Shown: in pieces, positions 1 to 9,238 of the stretch
How the letters are laid out: the number at the start of each line of letters is the position of its first letter
How positions within the stretch are numbered: the first letter of the stretch is position 1
NCBI RefSeq assembly: GCF_014359905.1
Contig: NZ_JACIYP010000018.1
Span: 1 to 63,224 of the forward strand
DNA: 63,224 bases
Direction: 5' to 3'
Origin: Hoeflea sp.
Lineage (GTDB): Bacteria > Pseudomonadota > Alphaproteobacteria > Rhizobiales > Rhizobiaceae
Notes under the pieces: generated by a model
The model's database searches: none
What the model was told of the DNA's origin: nothing
What the model saw: the letters and a program-made list of their open reading frames with translations, nothing else
Translations under genes and position numbers: made by a program

Positions 1-218
1 AAATATTAAGAATTCTATAATGAATGGTGAGACTCTAAAACACGCCGTGGCTGCTGAATAGAAGGAAGTTTTTTCAATTCAGGACTATTTGTTTTCCCGA
101 TTGACCTAACGAAATGAAACATGGTTTCCGACGGGCTTGGCGGCGGAATCCGGCTGCGATAATGTGTTCTTAATTTCCGTTTGCTAGGTTGCCGTCATGA
201 ATTCAGGAATCGGTGTTC

Positions 219-2558
219 ATGAAAGCGGCTAACAGCACAGCATTCGCGGATGACGTCCGTCTCTCTTTCGTAACCTCGCTCTATCAGCAGCGCGGCACGT
301 TGTTTGCGGGCATGATAGCGCATGTGGTGACGGCCATGGCCGTCTATTTGCGCATCAACGACCCGTTTTATCTTTATGCAGCCCTGAGCCTTTTTGTCGT
401 CTGGGTCATTCGCAACATCGACATGATGGCGTTCGACCGTCTGCCGAAGGCAGAGTTCAAACTGGCCGACACATTGCATTGGGAAAAGCGATATGTGATC
501 GGATCCTTTATCACCTGTTCGATACTGGGAACCATGTGCGGCCATGCATTGGTCGTGGCTCAGGATCCGTTCGCCGAACTCGTTACGGTGTCGGTAACGC
601 TTGCGAGCATGATATCGGTTGTGGGGCGGAACTTCGGCTCCAAACTCAATGTCGATATGATCGTTCTGGCGGCCTGTCTGCCGATAACGGCCGGACTTAC
701 AATGGCAGCTGATCCCTTCATGATCCTGATGGCGTTCTTGCTGTTGCCGCTTTTCCTGACCACGCGCTCCATGGCAAATGGCGTTCGCGACTTTCTGTTC
801 AACGCGGTGACTGCAGAACGCAAGGCATCCGAAATCGCTGAACGGTTCGACACAGCCCTCAACAACATGTCACACGGATTGTTCATGCTGGACGGCGACG
901 GGAGAATCGAAGTTGCCAACCGCAAGGCCCGCGATTTCTTCAATATTGATGCAAATGCCGATCTTAGTGGCCGGATCCTGAAAGCCGCCTTGAGACTGGG
1001 CACCCGCAACGGCGTGATCGCACGGGAAAACTTTTCCCAGATCAACGAGCACCTCGATCGCCTGATCAGTGGCCGGGAAGACCGCTCGCTTGTCCGCCTG
1101 GACAAGAATTCATGGCTTGAATTCAGTGCGCGCCACCGGGGGGAAAAGGGCGTCGTTCTGATCTTTGAAGACGTTTCGGCCCGCATTCAGTCGGAGAAGC
1201 GTATTCTGCATATGGCACGCTTTGACAATTTGACAGGCTTGCCAAACCGCTCCTGGTTCAAGGATGTCGTCGCGGCCAAAATTGCGAAGGCCAGGCCGGA
1301 CCAACAACTGGCGCTTGCAGTCCTGGATATTGATGATTTCAAGCACGTCAACGACACCATGGGACACGTCAGCGGCGACAAGCTGCTGAGCGCCATTGCC
1401 AACAGGCTTCGCTCGCTTTCGCGGCAGAAATTTGTGATTTCGCGTTTCGGTGGCGATGAGTTCGTCTTGTTTCTTCCCGACGTGGAAGACCTGGCGGACC
1501 TCAACCGCACAATGGACCACGTGATTGATACATTGCGCGGCACCTACATGATTGACGGCCACAAGCTTTTCATCAGCCTTTCCGGCGGCGCGTCCATGGC
1601 GCCAGTAGCGGGCGCGCAAATCGAAGAGCTGCATATCCAGGCGGACCTGGCCTTGTATGAGGCAAAGCGTCGCGACAAGAACCGCTGGACCCTGTTCGAA
1701 GAATCGATGAACCAGCTCTATACCGAGCGGCAACGGATGAAGTCCGACCTTCGCGAAGCTATCCGCACCAATGCGATGGACCTGTTCTATCAGCCGATGT
1801 TCAATCTCCAGGGCAAGCGGATCGCTGGAGCCGAGGCTTTGTCGCGCTGGAACCATCCGCAGCTCGGGCCGATTTCGCCGGCTGTCTACATTCCTCTGGC
1901 CGAGGAAATGGGGATCATCGCGGACCTGACACGGTGCGTGATTGATAAGGCGGCGCAGGAATGCGCCACTTGGCCGGACAATCTTTTTGTCTCGGTCAAC
2001 CTGTCGGCGTTCGATCTCGGGGATCGGGCTATCATTTCAGTGATTTCCGATGCGCTTGACAGAAACAACCTGGCGCCGGAGCGGTTGCAGCTGGAAATCA
2101 CCGAGAGCAGCCTGATGAATGATCTGGAGACGGCGCGGGTGATCCTGACGGAGCTCCGGGCGATGGGTCTTTCCATTGCCATTGATGATTTCGGCACCGG
2201 CTATTCCAGTCTCAGCTACCTCGACATGTTGCCGCTCAACAAGGTCAAGATCGACCGTTCCTTCGTCCGAAATCTGGCCACCGACGACCGCAAGCTGAAA
2301 CTGCTGCGCGGAGTCGTCCATCTGGCGCGCGAGCTTGGATTGGAGGTGGTGGTCGAGGGGGTGGAGACAGAAGCCCAGCTGGTGATGATCCGCGAGAACC
2401 ACTGCGCCGATTTGATCCAGGGCTTCATCTTCGGAACGCCGATGCCCAGGGGCGCCTTCAGCGAGCTAGCGGCAAAGCTGTCAGAGCAGGGCAGGCAGCC
2501 GGTGGTTGGGTCCGCAGAGGCACGACGCCTGGTCGGTCCAGCAAAATCCACCCTTTAG
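219..2558 (+). CDS. Membrane-bound GGDEF-EAL cyclic-di-GMP protein with PAS domain
   Basis: A 779-residue protein that probably makes and/or degrades cyclic di-GMP at the inner membrane. About the first 190 residues hold five or six hydrophobic segments. A PAS-like sensor follows (about 217-320), then a GGDEF domain with intact GGDEF in SRFGGDEFVLF, then an EAL domain with EAL in AEALSRW, plus SVNLS, EITESS, DDFGTGYSS, VKIDRSF and EGVETEAQ. All residues expected for phosphodiesterase catalysis appear present. The inhibitory RxxD site normally five residues before GGDEF reads RQKF, so product inhibition may be absent. A GTG at 213 is possible, but the ATG at 219 lies nine bases after AGGAA and is preferred. 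Which of the two activities dominates cannot be told from sequence. Confidence 0.93.
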   Translation: MKAANSTAFADDVRLSFVTSLYQQRGTLFAGMIAHVVTAMAVYLRINDPFYLYAALSLFVVWVIRNIDMMAFDRLPKAEFKLADTLHWEKRYVIGSFITCSILGTMCGHALVVAQDPFAELVTVSVTLASMISVVGRNFGSKLNVDMIVLAACLPITAGLTMAADPFMILMAFLLLPLFLTTRSMANGVRDFLFNAVTAERKASEIAERFDTALNNMSHGLFMLDGDGRIEVANRKARDFFNIDANADLSGRILKAALRLGTRNGVIARENFSQINEHLDRLISGREDRSLVRLDKNSWLEFSARHRGEKGVVLIFEDVSARIQSEKRILHMARFDNLTGLPNRSWFKDVVAAKIAKARPDQQLALAVLDIDDFKHVNDTMGHVSGDKLLSAIANRLRSLSRQKFVISRFGGDEFVLFLPDVEDLADLNRTMDHVIDTLRGTYMIDGHKLFISLSGGASMAPVAGAQIEELHIQADLALYEAKRRDKNRWTLFEESMNQLYTERQRMKSDLREAIRTNAMDLFYQPMFNLQGKRIAGAEALSRWNHPQLGPISPAVYIPLAEEMGIIADLTRCVIDKAAQECATWPDNLFVSVNLSAFDLGDRAIISVISDALDRNNLAPERLQLEITESSLMNDLETARVILTELRAMGLSIAIDDFGTGYSSLSYLDMLPLNKVKIDRSFVRNLATDDRKLKLLRGVVHLARELGLEVVVEGVETEAQLVMIRENHCADLIQGFIFGTPMPRGAFSELAAKLSEQGRQPVVGSAEARRLVGPAKSTL

Positions 2559-2757
2559 CAGCGTCTTCTAATATCAATCGCGAACTGCGTGCGCAAAATA
2601 TATCGGGTGCTTTTTGGGGCCCGCACTGTTTTCCTTAAACTTTTACGCATTCTGTTAACCATAATAAAGAGTTAATGGGTCTTCGCCACAGCTGCACAAT
2701 TGATTAGTGAAAAATTAACGATAACATTCCCCTATATGCAACGGGGACTTGTGATTG

Positions 2758-3498
2758 ATGGCGGCGACGACACAAGAAAAGGTTTCGAGCTTCAGCGCTG
2801 GCGTGATGCGCTTGCTCGAGAGCATTGAATATCGTCGGATCGAAAGTGCCGATGATATCGAGGATATCGCCCGGCTTCGCTACAAGGCCTTCACCAGTGT
2901 GGGGCTTGCACACGAAAACCATGAGTCATTGCTGATTGACGAGCTGGATTTCAAACCCAACGCCCATGTGATGGGCATATTTTTCGATGAGCAATTGGTC
3001 TCCACGATCCGGGTGCATCATGTCACCGATGCACACCGCGACAGTGTCGCAGTCGCCCGCTTTCCGGACGTCATGAATCCGCTTCTTGACGCCGGGAAGA
3101 CCTTCATTGACCCGGTGCGGTTCGCTGCGGATCCGGAGATCATGCGGGATTATCCGGCATTGCCGTATTTGACCCTGAGGGTGGCAACGATGGCGACCAT
3201 CTTTTTCGATGTGGATTTCTGCCTTTCCGTGATCAAGCCAAATCATCGCGCTTTTTACAAGAGAGTGTTCCATACGATCGAACTCGCGGGACCGCGCTTT
3301 GTCGAATATTACAAGAACGAGCTTGAGCTTCATGCCGCAAATGCAGAAGAGCTCAAAAGGACGCTCTTCAAACGCTTTCCATTCTTCGATTCGCAGCCGT
3401 ATGAACGCAAATTGATGTTTGCACCGCGGGAAACGCTGGGGCAAACGCCGCTGACGATTCTTCCGACGGCGAGATACGCGCTTCAGCGTTCAAGCTGA
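2758..3498 (+). CDS. FeeM-like N-acyl amino acid synthase domain protein
   Basis: A 246-residue protein resembling the FeeM/N-acyl amino acid synthase family, which is related by fold to GNAT enzymes and acyl-homoserine-lactone synthases. Family members transfer a fatty acyl group from acyl carrier protein to an amino acid. Family-like features are an N-terminal IEYRRIESADD followed by ARLRYKAF, a central DPVRFAAD, and NHRAFYKRVF towards the C-terminus, where related enzymes carry acceptor-domain residues. No signal peptide or membrane segment is visible. A TTG at 2755 abuts the ATG at 2758; GGGGA at 2743-2747 fits the ATG. It lies 200 bp downstream of the GGDEF-EAL gene on the same strand. 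The substrate is unknown, and the call rests on sequence pattern recognition. Confidence 0.68.
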   Translation: MAATTQEKVSSFSAGVMRLLESIEYRRIESADDIEDIARLRYKAFTSVGLAHENHESLLIDELDFKPNAHVMGIFFDEQLVSTIRVHHVTDAHRDSVAVARFPDVMNPLLDAGKTFIDPVRFAADPEIMRDYPALPYLTLRVATMATIFFDVDFCLSVIKPNHRAFYKRVFHTIELAGPRFVEYYKNELELHAANAEELKRTLFKRFPFFDSQPYERKLMFAPRETLGQTPLTILPTARYALQRSS

Positions 3499-3631
3499 TT
3501 GACGTGATGGTTTTCGCGGGGTTTGCGATCATCGGCGCATAAACGCGGGCATGTTTGCGACGGCTTGTCCATTGCACAACGCAGGCGGTTTGTGTAATCC
3601 CTTGTTGAACTGTCAATTGGGGAGATACAGC

Positions 3632-3856
3632 ATGGCTGAACAGATGAACGGTCCTGTCGAAACCGGTGCCGCAATGGATTATTCCGAGCACGAAAAAACC
3701 TATTCTTTATTCCTCGCCGGCACAAAATACGTCGCAATCCTCCTTGTGGCTCTGCTGATCGCCATGTCGGTCTACTTCTTCACCGGCGCGGGCGCCATTC
3801 TGAGCGTGCTGCTGTTCTTCGTTCTCGGCATCGGCGCCATCATCCTGACACGCTGA
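3632..3856 (+). CDS. aa3-type cytochrome c oxidase subunit IV
   Basis: A 74-residue small membrane protein matching the bacterial aa3 oxidase subunit IV family. The signature is YSEHEKTYSLFLAGTK followed by a long hydrophobic stretch of one or two spans (about residues 32-73). It associates with the terminal oxidase in the cytoplasmic membrane, although the catalytic subunits are not in this window. The ATG at 3632 follows GGGGAG at 3619-3624 with seven bases between. It sits directly upstream of the transhydrogenase genes, 79 bp before pntAA. The upstream extension of the reading frame has no coding character. Confidence 0.88.
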   Translation: MAEQMNGPVETGAAMDYSEHEKTYSLFLAGTKYVAILLVALLIAMSVYFFTGAGAILSVLLFFVLGIGAIILTR

Positions 3857-3935
3857 AACCCCGCCATCTTTCGGGCCGGTTCCTGAATGACCCGCCCCGA
3901 CCCGTCTCATCCGCTTTTCCAGAGGAGGGGCTCTC

Positions 3936-5087
3936 GTGGGCGCCACCGTTTTTGTAGCAAAAGAGTCCGATTCACTCGAATCACGCGTCGCCGCATCGCC
4001 GGAGACAGTGAAGAAAATGACAGCTCTCGGGCTGGATGTCATTGTCCAGAAAGGCGCCGGCGAGAGATCCCGGATCGCCGACGCGGACTTTGAGGCTGCC
4101 GGAGCAAAAACGGGAACAGCGGCGGATGCCAAGAAGGCTGATGTCGTGCTTCGTGTGCGGCGTCCTTCGAGCGCTGAAATCAAGTCGCTCAAAGCCGGTG
4201 CCATCGTGCTTGCGCAGATGGACCCTTATGGCAACGAGAAGGCACTGGCAGAACTTGCGAAGGCGGGAGTTACCAGCTTGGCCATGGAACTGATGCCCCG
4301 TATCACGCGGGCGCAGTCCATGGATGTCTTGTCCTCGCAAGCCAACCTCGCCGGCTATCGGTCGGTTATCGAGGCTGCGCATGCCTTTGACCGGGCAATG
4401 CCGATGATGATGACCGCAGCTGGCACCGTGGCCGCCGCAAAGGTGTTCGTGATGGGGGCCGGAGTCGCCGGCTTGCAGGCGATCGCCACGGCCCGCCGTC
4501 TGGGTGCGGCCGTTTCGGCGACCGATGTGCGCCCGGCTGCCAAAGAGCAAGTGGCCTCGCTCGGCGCCAAGTTCATTGCCGTTGAAGACGACGAGTTCAA
4601 AGCTGCCGAGACATCCGGCGGATACGCCAAGGAAATGTCGAAGGAATATCAGGCCAAACAGGCGGCCCTGGTGGCCGAGCACATTGCCAAGCAGGACATC
4701 GTCATCACAACCGCGCTTATCCCGGGCCGGTCGGCGCCGAAGCTGATTTCGCGCGAGATGCTCAAGAGCATGCGGCTGGGGTCCGTGGCCGTCGATCTGG
4801 CGGTTGAACGCGGCGGCAATATCGAGGGCTCGAAGCCCGGCGAAACGGTGACAGTCGACGGCGTCACCCTGATCGGCATTCTCAACATGCCCGGTGAAAT
4901 TGCCGCCAGCGCATCGCTGCTCTACGCAAAGAACCTGCTCACATTTCTCGACACCATGGTCGACAAGGAAGCCAAGACGGTTTCGGTCAATCTCGATGAC
5001 GAACTGGTCAAGGCAACGGCATTGACCCATGGCGGCGCAGTCATTCACCCCGCATTTGGCGGCGAAACCAGCAAGGGAGCAGCGTGA
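3936..5087 (+). CDS. pntAA: NAD(P) transhydrogenase alpha subunit part 1
   Basis: A 383-residue soluble NAD(H)-binding subunit (domain I) of the proton-translocating transhydrogenase, which uses the proton gradient to reduce NADP with NADH. It has the alanine dehydrogenase/PNT N-terminal fold ([17 protein letters not shown]), the Rossmann core [20 protein letters not shown], and the mobile-loop region near the end ([11 protein letters not shown], then [10 protein letters not shown]). The GTG start is five bases after AGGAGGGG. In rhizobia the alpha subunit is split into two genes, as here. The stop overlaps the next ATG by one base (TGATG), so translation is probably coupled. Confidence 0.96.
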   Translation: MGATVFVAKESDSLESRVAASPETVKKMTALGLDVIVQKGAGERSRIADADFEAAGAKTGTAADAKKADVVLRVRRPSSAEIKSLKAGAIVLAQMDPYGNEKALAELAKAGVTSLAMELMPRITRAQSMDVLSSQANLAGYRSVIEAAHAFDRAMPMMMTAAGTVAAAKVFVMGAGVAGLQAIATARRLGAAVSATDVRPAAKEQVASLGAKFIAVEDDEFKAAETSGGYAKEMSKEYQAKQAALVAEHIAKQDIVITTALIPGRSAPKLISREMLKSMRLGSVAVDLAVERGGNIEGSKPGETVTVDGVTLIGILNMPGEIAASASLLYAKNLLTFLDTMVDKEAKTVSVNLDDELVKATALTHGGAVIHPAFGGETSKGAA

Positions 5088-5506
5088 TGGCAGGATCCGC
5101 ACTCGATACCGCTCTTGAGAACCTCGAACAGGCTGTCGGCGCCGTTCGCGCGGCGGCGGAAAACGCCGGTCCGGCCGGCGATGGCGTGGCTGCCGCGGTG
5201 CATGCCGCCAGCGGCGGGGCGATCGATCCGTTCGTCTTCCGGCTTGCCATTTTCGTGCTGGCGATCTTCGTCGGCTACTACGTGGTCTGGTCGGTGACGC
5301 CAGCCCTGCACACGCCGCTGATGGCGGTGACCAACGCGATCTCCTCGGTGATCGTGGTCGGCGCGTTGCTCGCCGTGGGCGCATCGCTGTCCGGCTGGGC
5401 GACCGGGTTCGGATTCGTTGCGCTGGTGCTGGCTTCGGTCAATATCTTTGGCGGCTTCCTCGTCACCCAGCGCATGCTGGCCATGTACAAGAAAAAAGAG
5501 AAGTGA
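5087..5506 (+). CDS. pntAB: NAD(P) transhydrogenase alpha subunit part 2
   Basis: A 139-residue membrane subunit corresponding to the first part of domain II of the transhydrogenase. After a polar, Ala-rich leader (about 1-45) come the segments [40 protein letters not shown] and [20 protein letters not shown]. The conserved [12 protein letters not shown] motif typical of this subunit is present. The ATG at 5087 overlaps the stop of pntAA by one base and follows AAGGGA at a normal distance. It forms the proton channel together with PntB. Confidence 0.95.
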   Translation: MAGSALDTALENLEQAVGAVRAAAENAGPAGDGVAAAVHAASGGAIDPFVFRLAIFVLAIFVGYYVVWSVTPALHTPLMAVTNAISSVIVVGALLAVGASLSGWATGFGFVALVLASVNIFGGFLVTQRMLAMYKKKEK

Positions 5507-5516
5507 GGGCCGGCTG

Positions 5517-6914
5517 ATGTCAGAGAATTTCGCCGCATTCGCCTACCTCGTTTCGGGTGTCCTTTTCATCATGGCGCTCAGGGGCCTGTCGCACCCGACC
5601 ACCAGCCGGCAGGGGAATACCTACGGCATGGTCGGCATGGCGATCGCCATCGTCACGACACTGCTGCTGGCCAAGCCCTCCTTCGGTGGCTTCGTGCTGA
5701 TCATCGCCGGCCTCGGCATCGGCGGTGGTGCGGGCGCCTATATCGCCCGCAAGATCGCCATGACCTCGATGCCGCAACTGGTTGCCGGATTTCACAGCCT
5801 GGTGGGCCTCGCTGCCGTGCTGGTGGCTGCGGCCGCACTCTATTCGCCGCATGCCTTCGGCATCGGCGAAGTGGGCGAGATTCATGCGCAGGCGCTGATC
5901 GAGATGTCGCTTGGTGTCGCCATCGGCGCGGTCACCTTCACCGGATCGATCATCGCGTTTCTGAAGCTTGATGGACGCATGTCGGGTAAGCCGATCATGC
6001 TGCCGATGCGGCATGTCATCAATGCCGGGCTGGCCATCGGCATTGTCGTGCTGGTGGGCGTGCTGGTGGCGACGGAAAGCTACACCGTGTTCTGGTTGGT
6101 CGTGGCCTTGTCGCTGGCGCTTGGCGTGCTGCTCATCGTGCCGATCGGCGGCGCGGACATGCCGGTGGTGGTGTCGATGCTCAACTCCTATTCGGGCTGG
6201 GCTGCTGCCGGTATCGGCTTTACGCTCGGAAACCTGGCGCTGATCATCACCGGTGCGCTTGTGGGCTCCTCCGGCGCCATCCTGTCCTACATCATGTGCA
6301 AGGGCATGAACCGGTCCTTCGTCTCGGTGATCCTGGGCGGGTTCGGCGGCGAGACCGCGGCGGTAGCCGATGATGGCATCGATCGCACGGTGAAGCTCGG
6401 CTCCGCGGACGACGCGGCGTTCCTGATGGCCAACGCCTCCAAGGTCATCATCGTGCCGGGATACGGCATGGCGGTGGCGCAGGCGCAGCACGCCACGCGC
6501 GAACTCGCCGACAAGCTCAAGGAACATGGCGTCGAGGTCAAATACGCCATTCACCCGGTTGCCGGGCGCATGCCAGGTCATATGAACGTGCTGTTGGCGG
6601 AAGCCAACGTGCCCTATGACGAGGTCTTTGAGCTCGAGGATATCAATTCGGAATTCGCGCAAGCTGATGTGGCCTATGTGATTGGCGCCAATGACGTGAC
6701 CAATCCGGCCGCGCGCGACGACAAGTCCTCGCCGATCTACGGCATGCCGATCCTGGATGTGGACAAGGCCCGCACCTGTCTGTTCGTCAAGCGCTCGCTC
6801 GGTTCCGGTTATGCCGGGATCGACAACACGCTGTTCTACAAGGAAGGCACGATGATGTTGCTCGGCGACGCCAAGAAGATGACCGACGATATCGTCAAGG
6901 CAATTGATCACTGA
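5517..6914 (+). CDS. pntB: NAD(P) transhydrogenase beta subunit
   Basis: A 465-residue subunit. The first ~270 residues hold many membrane spans of domain II. The last ~190 form the NADP(H)-binding domain III, with VIIVPGYGMAVAQAQ, HPVAGRMPGHMNVLLAEANV, IGANDVTNPAA and KRSLGSGYAG, all family hallmarks. The ATG at 5517 follows GAGGG at 5505-5509, ten bases after the pntAB stop. The longer open frame starting at 5418 overlaps pntAB and is not used. A strong hairpin terminator follows at 6935-6966. Confidence 0.96.
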   Translation: MSENFAAFAYLVSGVLFIMALRGLSHPTTSRQGNTYGMVGMAIAIVTTLLLAKPSFGGFVLIIAGLGIGGGAGAYIARKIAMTSMPQLVAGFHSLVGLAAVLVAAAALYSPHAFGIGEVGEIHAQALIEMSLGVAIGAVTFTGSIIAFLKLDGRMSGKPIMLPMRHVINAGLAIGIVVLVGVLVATESYTVFWLVVALSLALGVLLIVPIGGADMPVVVSMLNSYSGWAAAGIGFTLGNLALIITGALVGSSGAILSYIMCKGMNRSFVSVILGGFGGETAAVADDGIDRTVKLGSADDAAFLMANASKVIIVPGYGMAVAQAQHATRELADKLKEHGVEVKYAIHPVAGRMPGHMNVLLAEANVPYDEVFELEDINSEFAQADVAYVIGANDVTNPAARDDKSSPIYGMPILDVDKARTCLFVKRSLGSGYAGIDNTLFYKEGTMMLLGDAKKMTDDIVKAIDH

Positions 6915-6934
6915 TCGAAATTTGATCTTTTGAC

Positions 6935-6966
6935 AAAAAAAGGCCCGGAATGACCGGGCCTTTTTT
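6935..6966. terminator. Bidirectional rho-independent terminator
   Basis: The stem AAGGCCCGG/CCGGGCCTT with loop AATGA is flanked by an A-run on one side and a T-run on the other. It can therefore end both pntB (+) and the convergent DUF992 gene (-). Confidence 0.92.
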
Positions 6967-6982
6967 GTTTGATGCGCCTGGA

Positions 6983-7486
6983 TCAGTTGGCGGACGAACG
7001 CAGCTCGATTTCGGAAATTCCGACGGCGATGTTCACGCCTTCCTGTGCCTGAACGCTCAGCGGCTGAAGCGAGAAGGTGTCATTCGAGCCGCCAACCATG
7101 AGGTTGACGCCTGCTCCCGCTGCGGCTGACGCTTCGGCGGAAACACCGCGATACGTGCCAGCCAGCGAGCCGGGCTGAAATTCAAAGTCACTCGTTGGCG
7201 CCAAAACGACCCACTCGATCAGGGTTGTTCCGGTTACGCCGACATCGATACCGAACTTGTTGATGACGCCAAAATAGGCTTCCTTGGCAGCAGACTCGTT
7301 TGCAGGAGTGTACTCGCAGGCCAGGTCCTTGGAGGAGCCGAAGACAAATCCGCTGCCACCTTCGACGACACATTCCAGCAGACCCAGTTCGACGCTGTCT
7401 GCCTTCGATGGCAAGGTTGCGGCGCCGAAAGCGACCGTTGCAATGACTGCCGCCGCGGCGGTGGAATATTTTGTGATGTTGATCAT
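6983..7486 (-). CDS. DUF992 domain secreted protein
   Basis: A 167-residue protein with a classical signal peptide (hydrophobic AAAAVIATVAFGAATLPSKA, probable cleavage after about residue 30). The mature part matches the rhizobial DUF992 family: ELGLLECVVEGGSGFVFGSS, CEYTPA, then a Gly/Ala-rich section ending in VGISEIELRSS. The two cysteines in the mature part could form a disulfide. It is predicted to be periplasmic or outer-membrane associated, with unknown function. The gene is monocistronic, with 196 bp before the next gene. Confidence 0.85.
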   Translation of the reverse strand: MINITKYSTAAAAVIATVAFGAATLPSKADSVELGLLECVVEGGSGFVFGSSKDLACEYTPANESAAKEAYFGVINKFGIDVGVTGTTLIEWVVLAPTSDFEFQPGSLAGTYRGVSAEASAAAGAGVNLMVGGSNDTFSLQPLSVQAQEGVNIAVGISEIELRSSAN

Positions 7487-7682
7487 AGTGAACTCGCTTC
7501 TCAGTTAGTTGGTTCACGATCATAACGGGCTCGGGCCGCAATGGTTCCGTCTGCGCAGCGGCTCCTCGCTTGCGGAATGCAAATGCACCCATGATCCTCG
7601 ATGACAACGCGCGGTATCAGTTGCACGAAGACAGGGGCCATAAGTTCAGGATTGTACAGAAGCGGCTGAAGGGCTTTCAGAT

Positions 7683-8543
7683 CTAGCCGCCGCGGACGCG
7701 GGCAAGGCCATCGATCGCAGGACGATACTTTGGATCCAGCTGCGCAGCACGCGCATAGGATTTCCGCGCACGCGCCTTGTCACCGCGGCGCTCATAGATC
7801 AGGGCCTGGTTCGCCCAGGATTCGGCGTTGCGCTCATCGAGTTCAACGGCACGATTGAAATCGGCGAAGGCGTTGTCATCATCATTGAGCGCGACATAGG
7901 AAAGGCCCCGGCCATTGTAGGGTTCGGGTGAATTCGGCGCCAGCGAGATGGCTGTCGAGAAATCCTCGATCGCCTGCGGATGCTGACCCTGCACCTGCTT
8001 GATCAAGCCGCGATTGTGGAAGGCGCGCGGGTCAGTGGTCTGCAGATTTATGGCGCGATTGTAATCCGTCATAGCCTCGTTCAACCGGCCGGCCTGGCGG
8101 TAGAGATTGCCGCGCCCGATATAGGCCACATCGTAGCGCGAATTGATCTGAAGCGCACGATTGTAGTCATTGGCTGCGTCGGCAACATTGCCCATCGAGC
8201 GGTGGATAAGCGCCCGGTTGGCGTAAGCCTGATAGAACGAGGGGTTGAGCTGGAGGGCGCGGTTGAAATCGTCCAGCGCATTGCGGAACTGTCCGGATCG
8301 CCCATAGGCTGCGCCGCGCACATTGTACCCTTCTGGATCATTCGGGTTGCGGCGGATCACATCGCTGAGCGACGAAATATTCTCGTCCGTGCCCTGGGTC
8401 TTGTCGATCGAGATGGCATCGATAGGCGAGGTGGTGGTGCAGCCCGACACGGCAATGGCGATCGCAGACAGAGCGGCCAGCACCAGCGTGCGTGCAGGGC
8501 CTGTTGCCCGGATTTTTGTGTCCATAGCTGCAATTAACCGCAT
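7683..8543 (-). CDS. Tetratricopeptide-repeat lipoprotein
   Basis: A lipoprotein of about 286 residues. The N-terminus is hydrophobic and ends in the lipobox VSGC, then TTTSPIDA. At least five TPR repeats follow (NPNDPEGYNVRGAAYGRSG, NPSFYQAYANRALIHRSMG, and similar units with spacing near 34). TPR arrays bind protein partners, so an envelope scaffold or assembly role is likely, but the partner is unknown. The start is uncertain: ATG at 8543 has TTGGGG upstream; ATG at 8525 would put the lipid-modified cysteine at residue 29; an upstream frame extends to 8588. Confidence 0.85.
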   Translation of the reverse strand: MRLIAAMDTKIRATGPARTLVLAALSAIAIAVSGCTTTSPIDAISIDKTQGTDENISSLSDVIRRNPNDPEGYNVRGAAYGRSGQFRNALDDFNRALQLNPSFYQAYANRALIHRSMGNVADAANDYNRALQINSRYDVAYIGRGNLYRQAGRLNEAMTDYNRAINLQTTDPRAFHNRGLIKQVQGQHPQAIEDFSTAISLAPNSPEPYNGRGLSYVALNDDDNAFADFNRAVELDERNAESWANQALIYERRGDKARARKSYARAAQLDPKYRPAIDGLARVRGG

Positions 8544-8592
8544 TACTGTGCCCCAACTCGTTCTTTCGGGAAAAGCCCGATCAGCCACATTG

Positions 8593-8626
8593 AAAAAGGC
8601 GGAGACGAATCTCTCGCCCCCGCCTT
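8593..8626 (-). terminator. Rho-independent terminator of rpsU
   Basis: On the minus strand the stem AAGGCGG/CCGCCTT, with an inner GAGA/TCTC pairing, is followed by TTTTTC. It lies 40 bases after the rpsU stop. Confidence 0.8.
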
Positions 8627-8665
8627 ACATTCATGCAACCCCAAAAGGGCGAAAAAACGACTGAA

Positions 8666-8902
8666 TCAGCGAGTTGGTGCTGCCGGACGGCCACCGCCGA
8701 TAAGGCCTTCACGCTGAGCGCGCTTGCGTGCCAGCTTGCGGACGCGGCGAACGGCTTCGGCCTTTTCGCGGGCGCGCTTCTGCGACGGCTTCTCGTAAAA
8801 ATCACGCATCTTCATTTCACGGAAAATGCCTTCACGCTGCATTTTCTTCTTGAGAGCGCGGAGCGCCTGATCGACATTGTTATCGCGGACAAGTACCTGC
8901 AC
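8666..8902 (-). CDS. rpsU: 30S ribosomal protein S21
   Basis: A 78-residue basic protein of the small ribosomal subunit, involved in translation initiation. The family sequence starts [21 protein letters not shown] and continues [23 protein letters not shown]. The tail ends [13 protein letters not shown], an extension common in rhizobia. The start is taken as the GTG at 8902, because this matches the family's N-terminus (M-QVLVRDN) and AAGGA lies upstream. The longer frame to 8959 has no family support. Confidence 0.95.
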   Translation of the reverse strand: MQVLVRDNNVDQALRALKKKMQREGIFREMKMRDFYEKPSQKRAREKAEAVRRVRKLARKRAQREGLIGGGRPAAPTR

Positions 8903-9039
8903 GTTAATCCCGTTCCTTCGAGTTTTCGGTTGGTTCAAACAACCTTGGCAAACAAACAATTCCCATTCGTTCGGCCATGGGCGTTACGATTGAGGGGGCA
9001 ATTACCAGTTTCAGAGCTGGAAGTCCAGTCCCCTGGCCG

Positions 9040-9117
9040 CTTGACAATGGCTGCGCCGCGGTATTTTTCAGTCATGTCATAGGCATGACTGCCTGGAGAT
9101 CCGATCAATCCGGATCT
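9040..9117 (+). promoter_or_regulatory. Putative sox promoter followed by two inverted repeats
   Basis: CTTGAC at 9040-9045 matches the rhizobial -35 consensus; an AT-rich -10 (TATTTTT, about 9062-9068) lies at near-normal spacing. Immediately after it is a perfect 8-bp dyad, CAGTCATG/CATGACTG (9069-9076 and 9084-9091), and then a 7-bp dyad, AGATCCG/CGGATCT (9097-9103 and 9111-9117). These could be operators or leader hairpins. The 335-bp gap between rpsU and soxB otherwise contains a 9-bp direct repeat CTGCGACAT (9116 and 9131). Confidence 0.45.
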
Positions 9118-9238
9118 GCGACATAACACACTGCGACATTCATGGCCTCCCAGAAGTCGCAAAAGAGCCGATGTCAGACCGATGAATTTGCTCTTGCTTG
9201 ACTGAAGCCCGACCCGAACCCTTTGGAGCCATGACGCC

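Noticed and set aside
2640..2757. CtrA site (TTAA-N7-TTAA) upstream of the FeeM-like gene
   Set aside because: TTAA elements are present near 2655-2675 but at spacing of about 13, not 7, so the match fails.
8903..8959. 19-residue N-terminal extension of ribosomal protein S21
   Set aside because: S21 proteins begin MQVLVRDN; the GTG at 8902 gives precisely this start.
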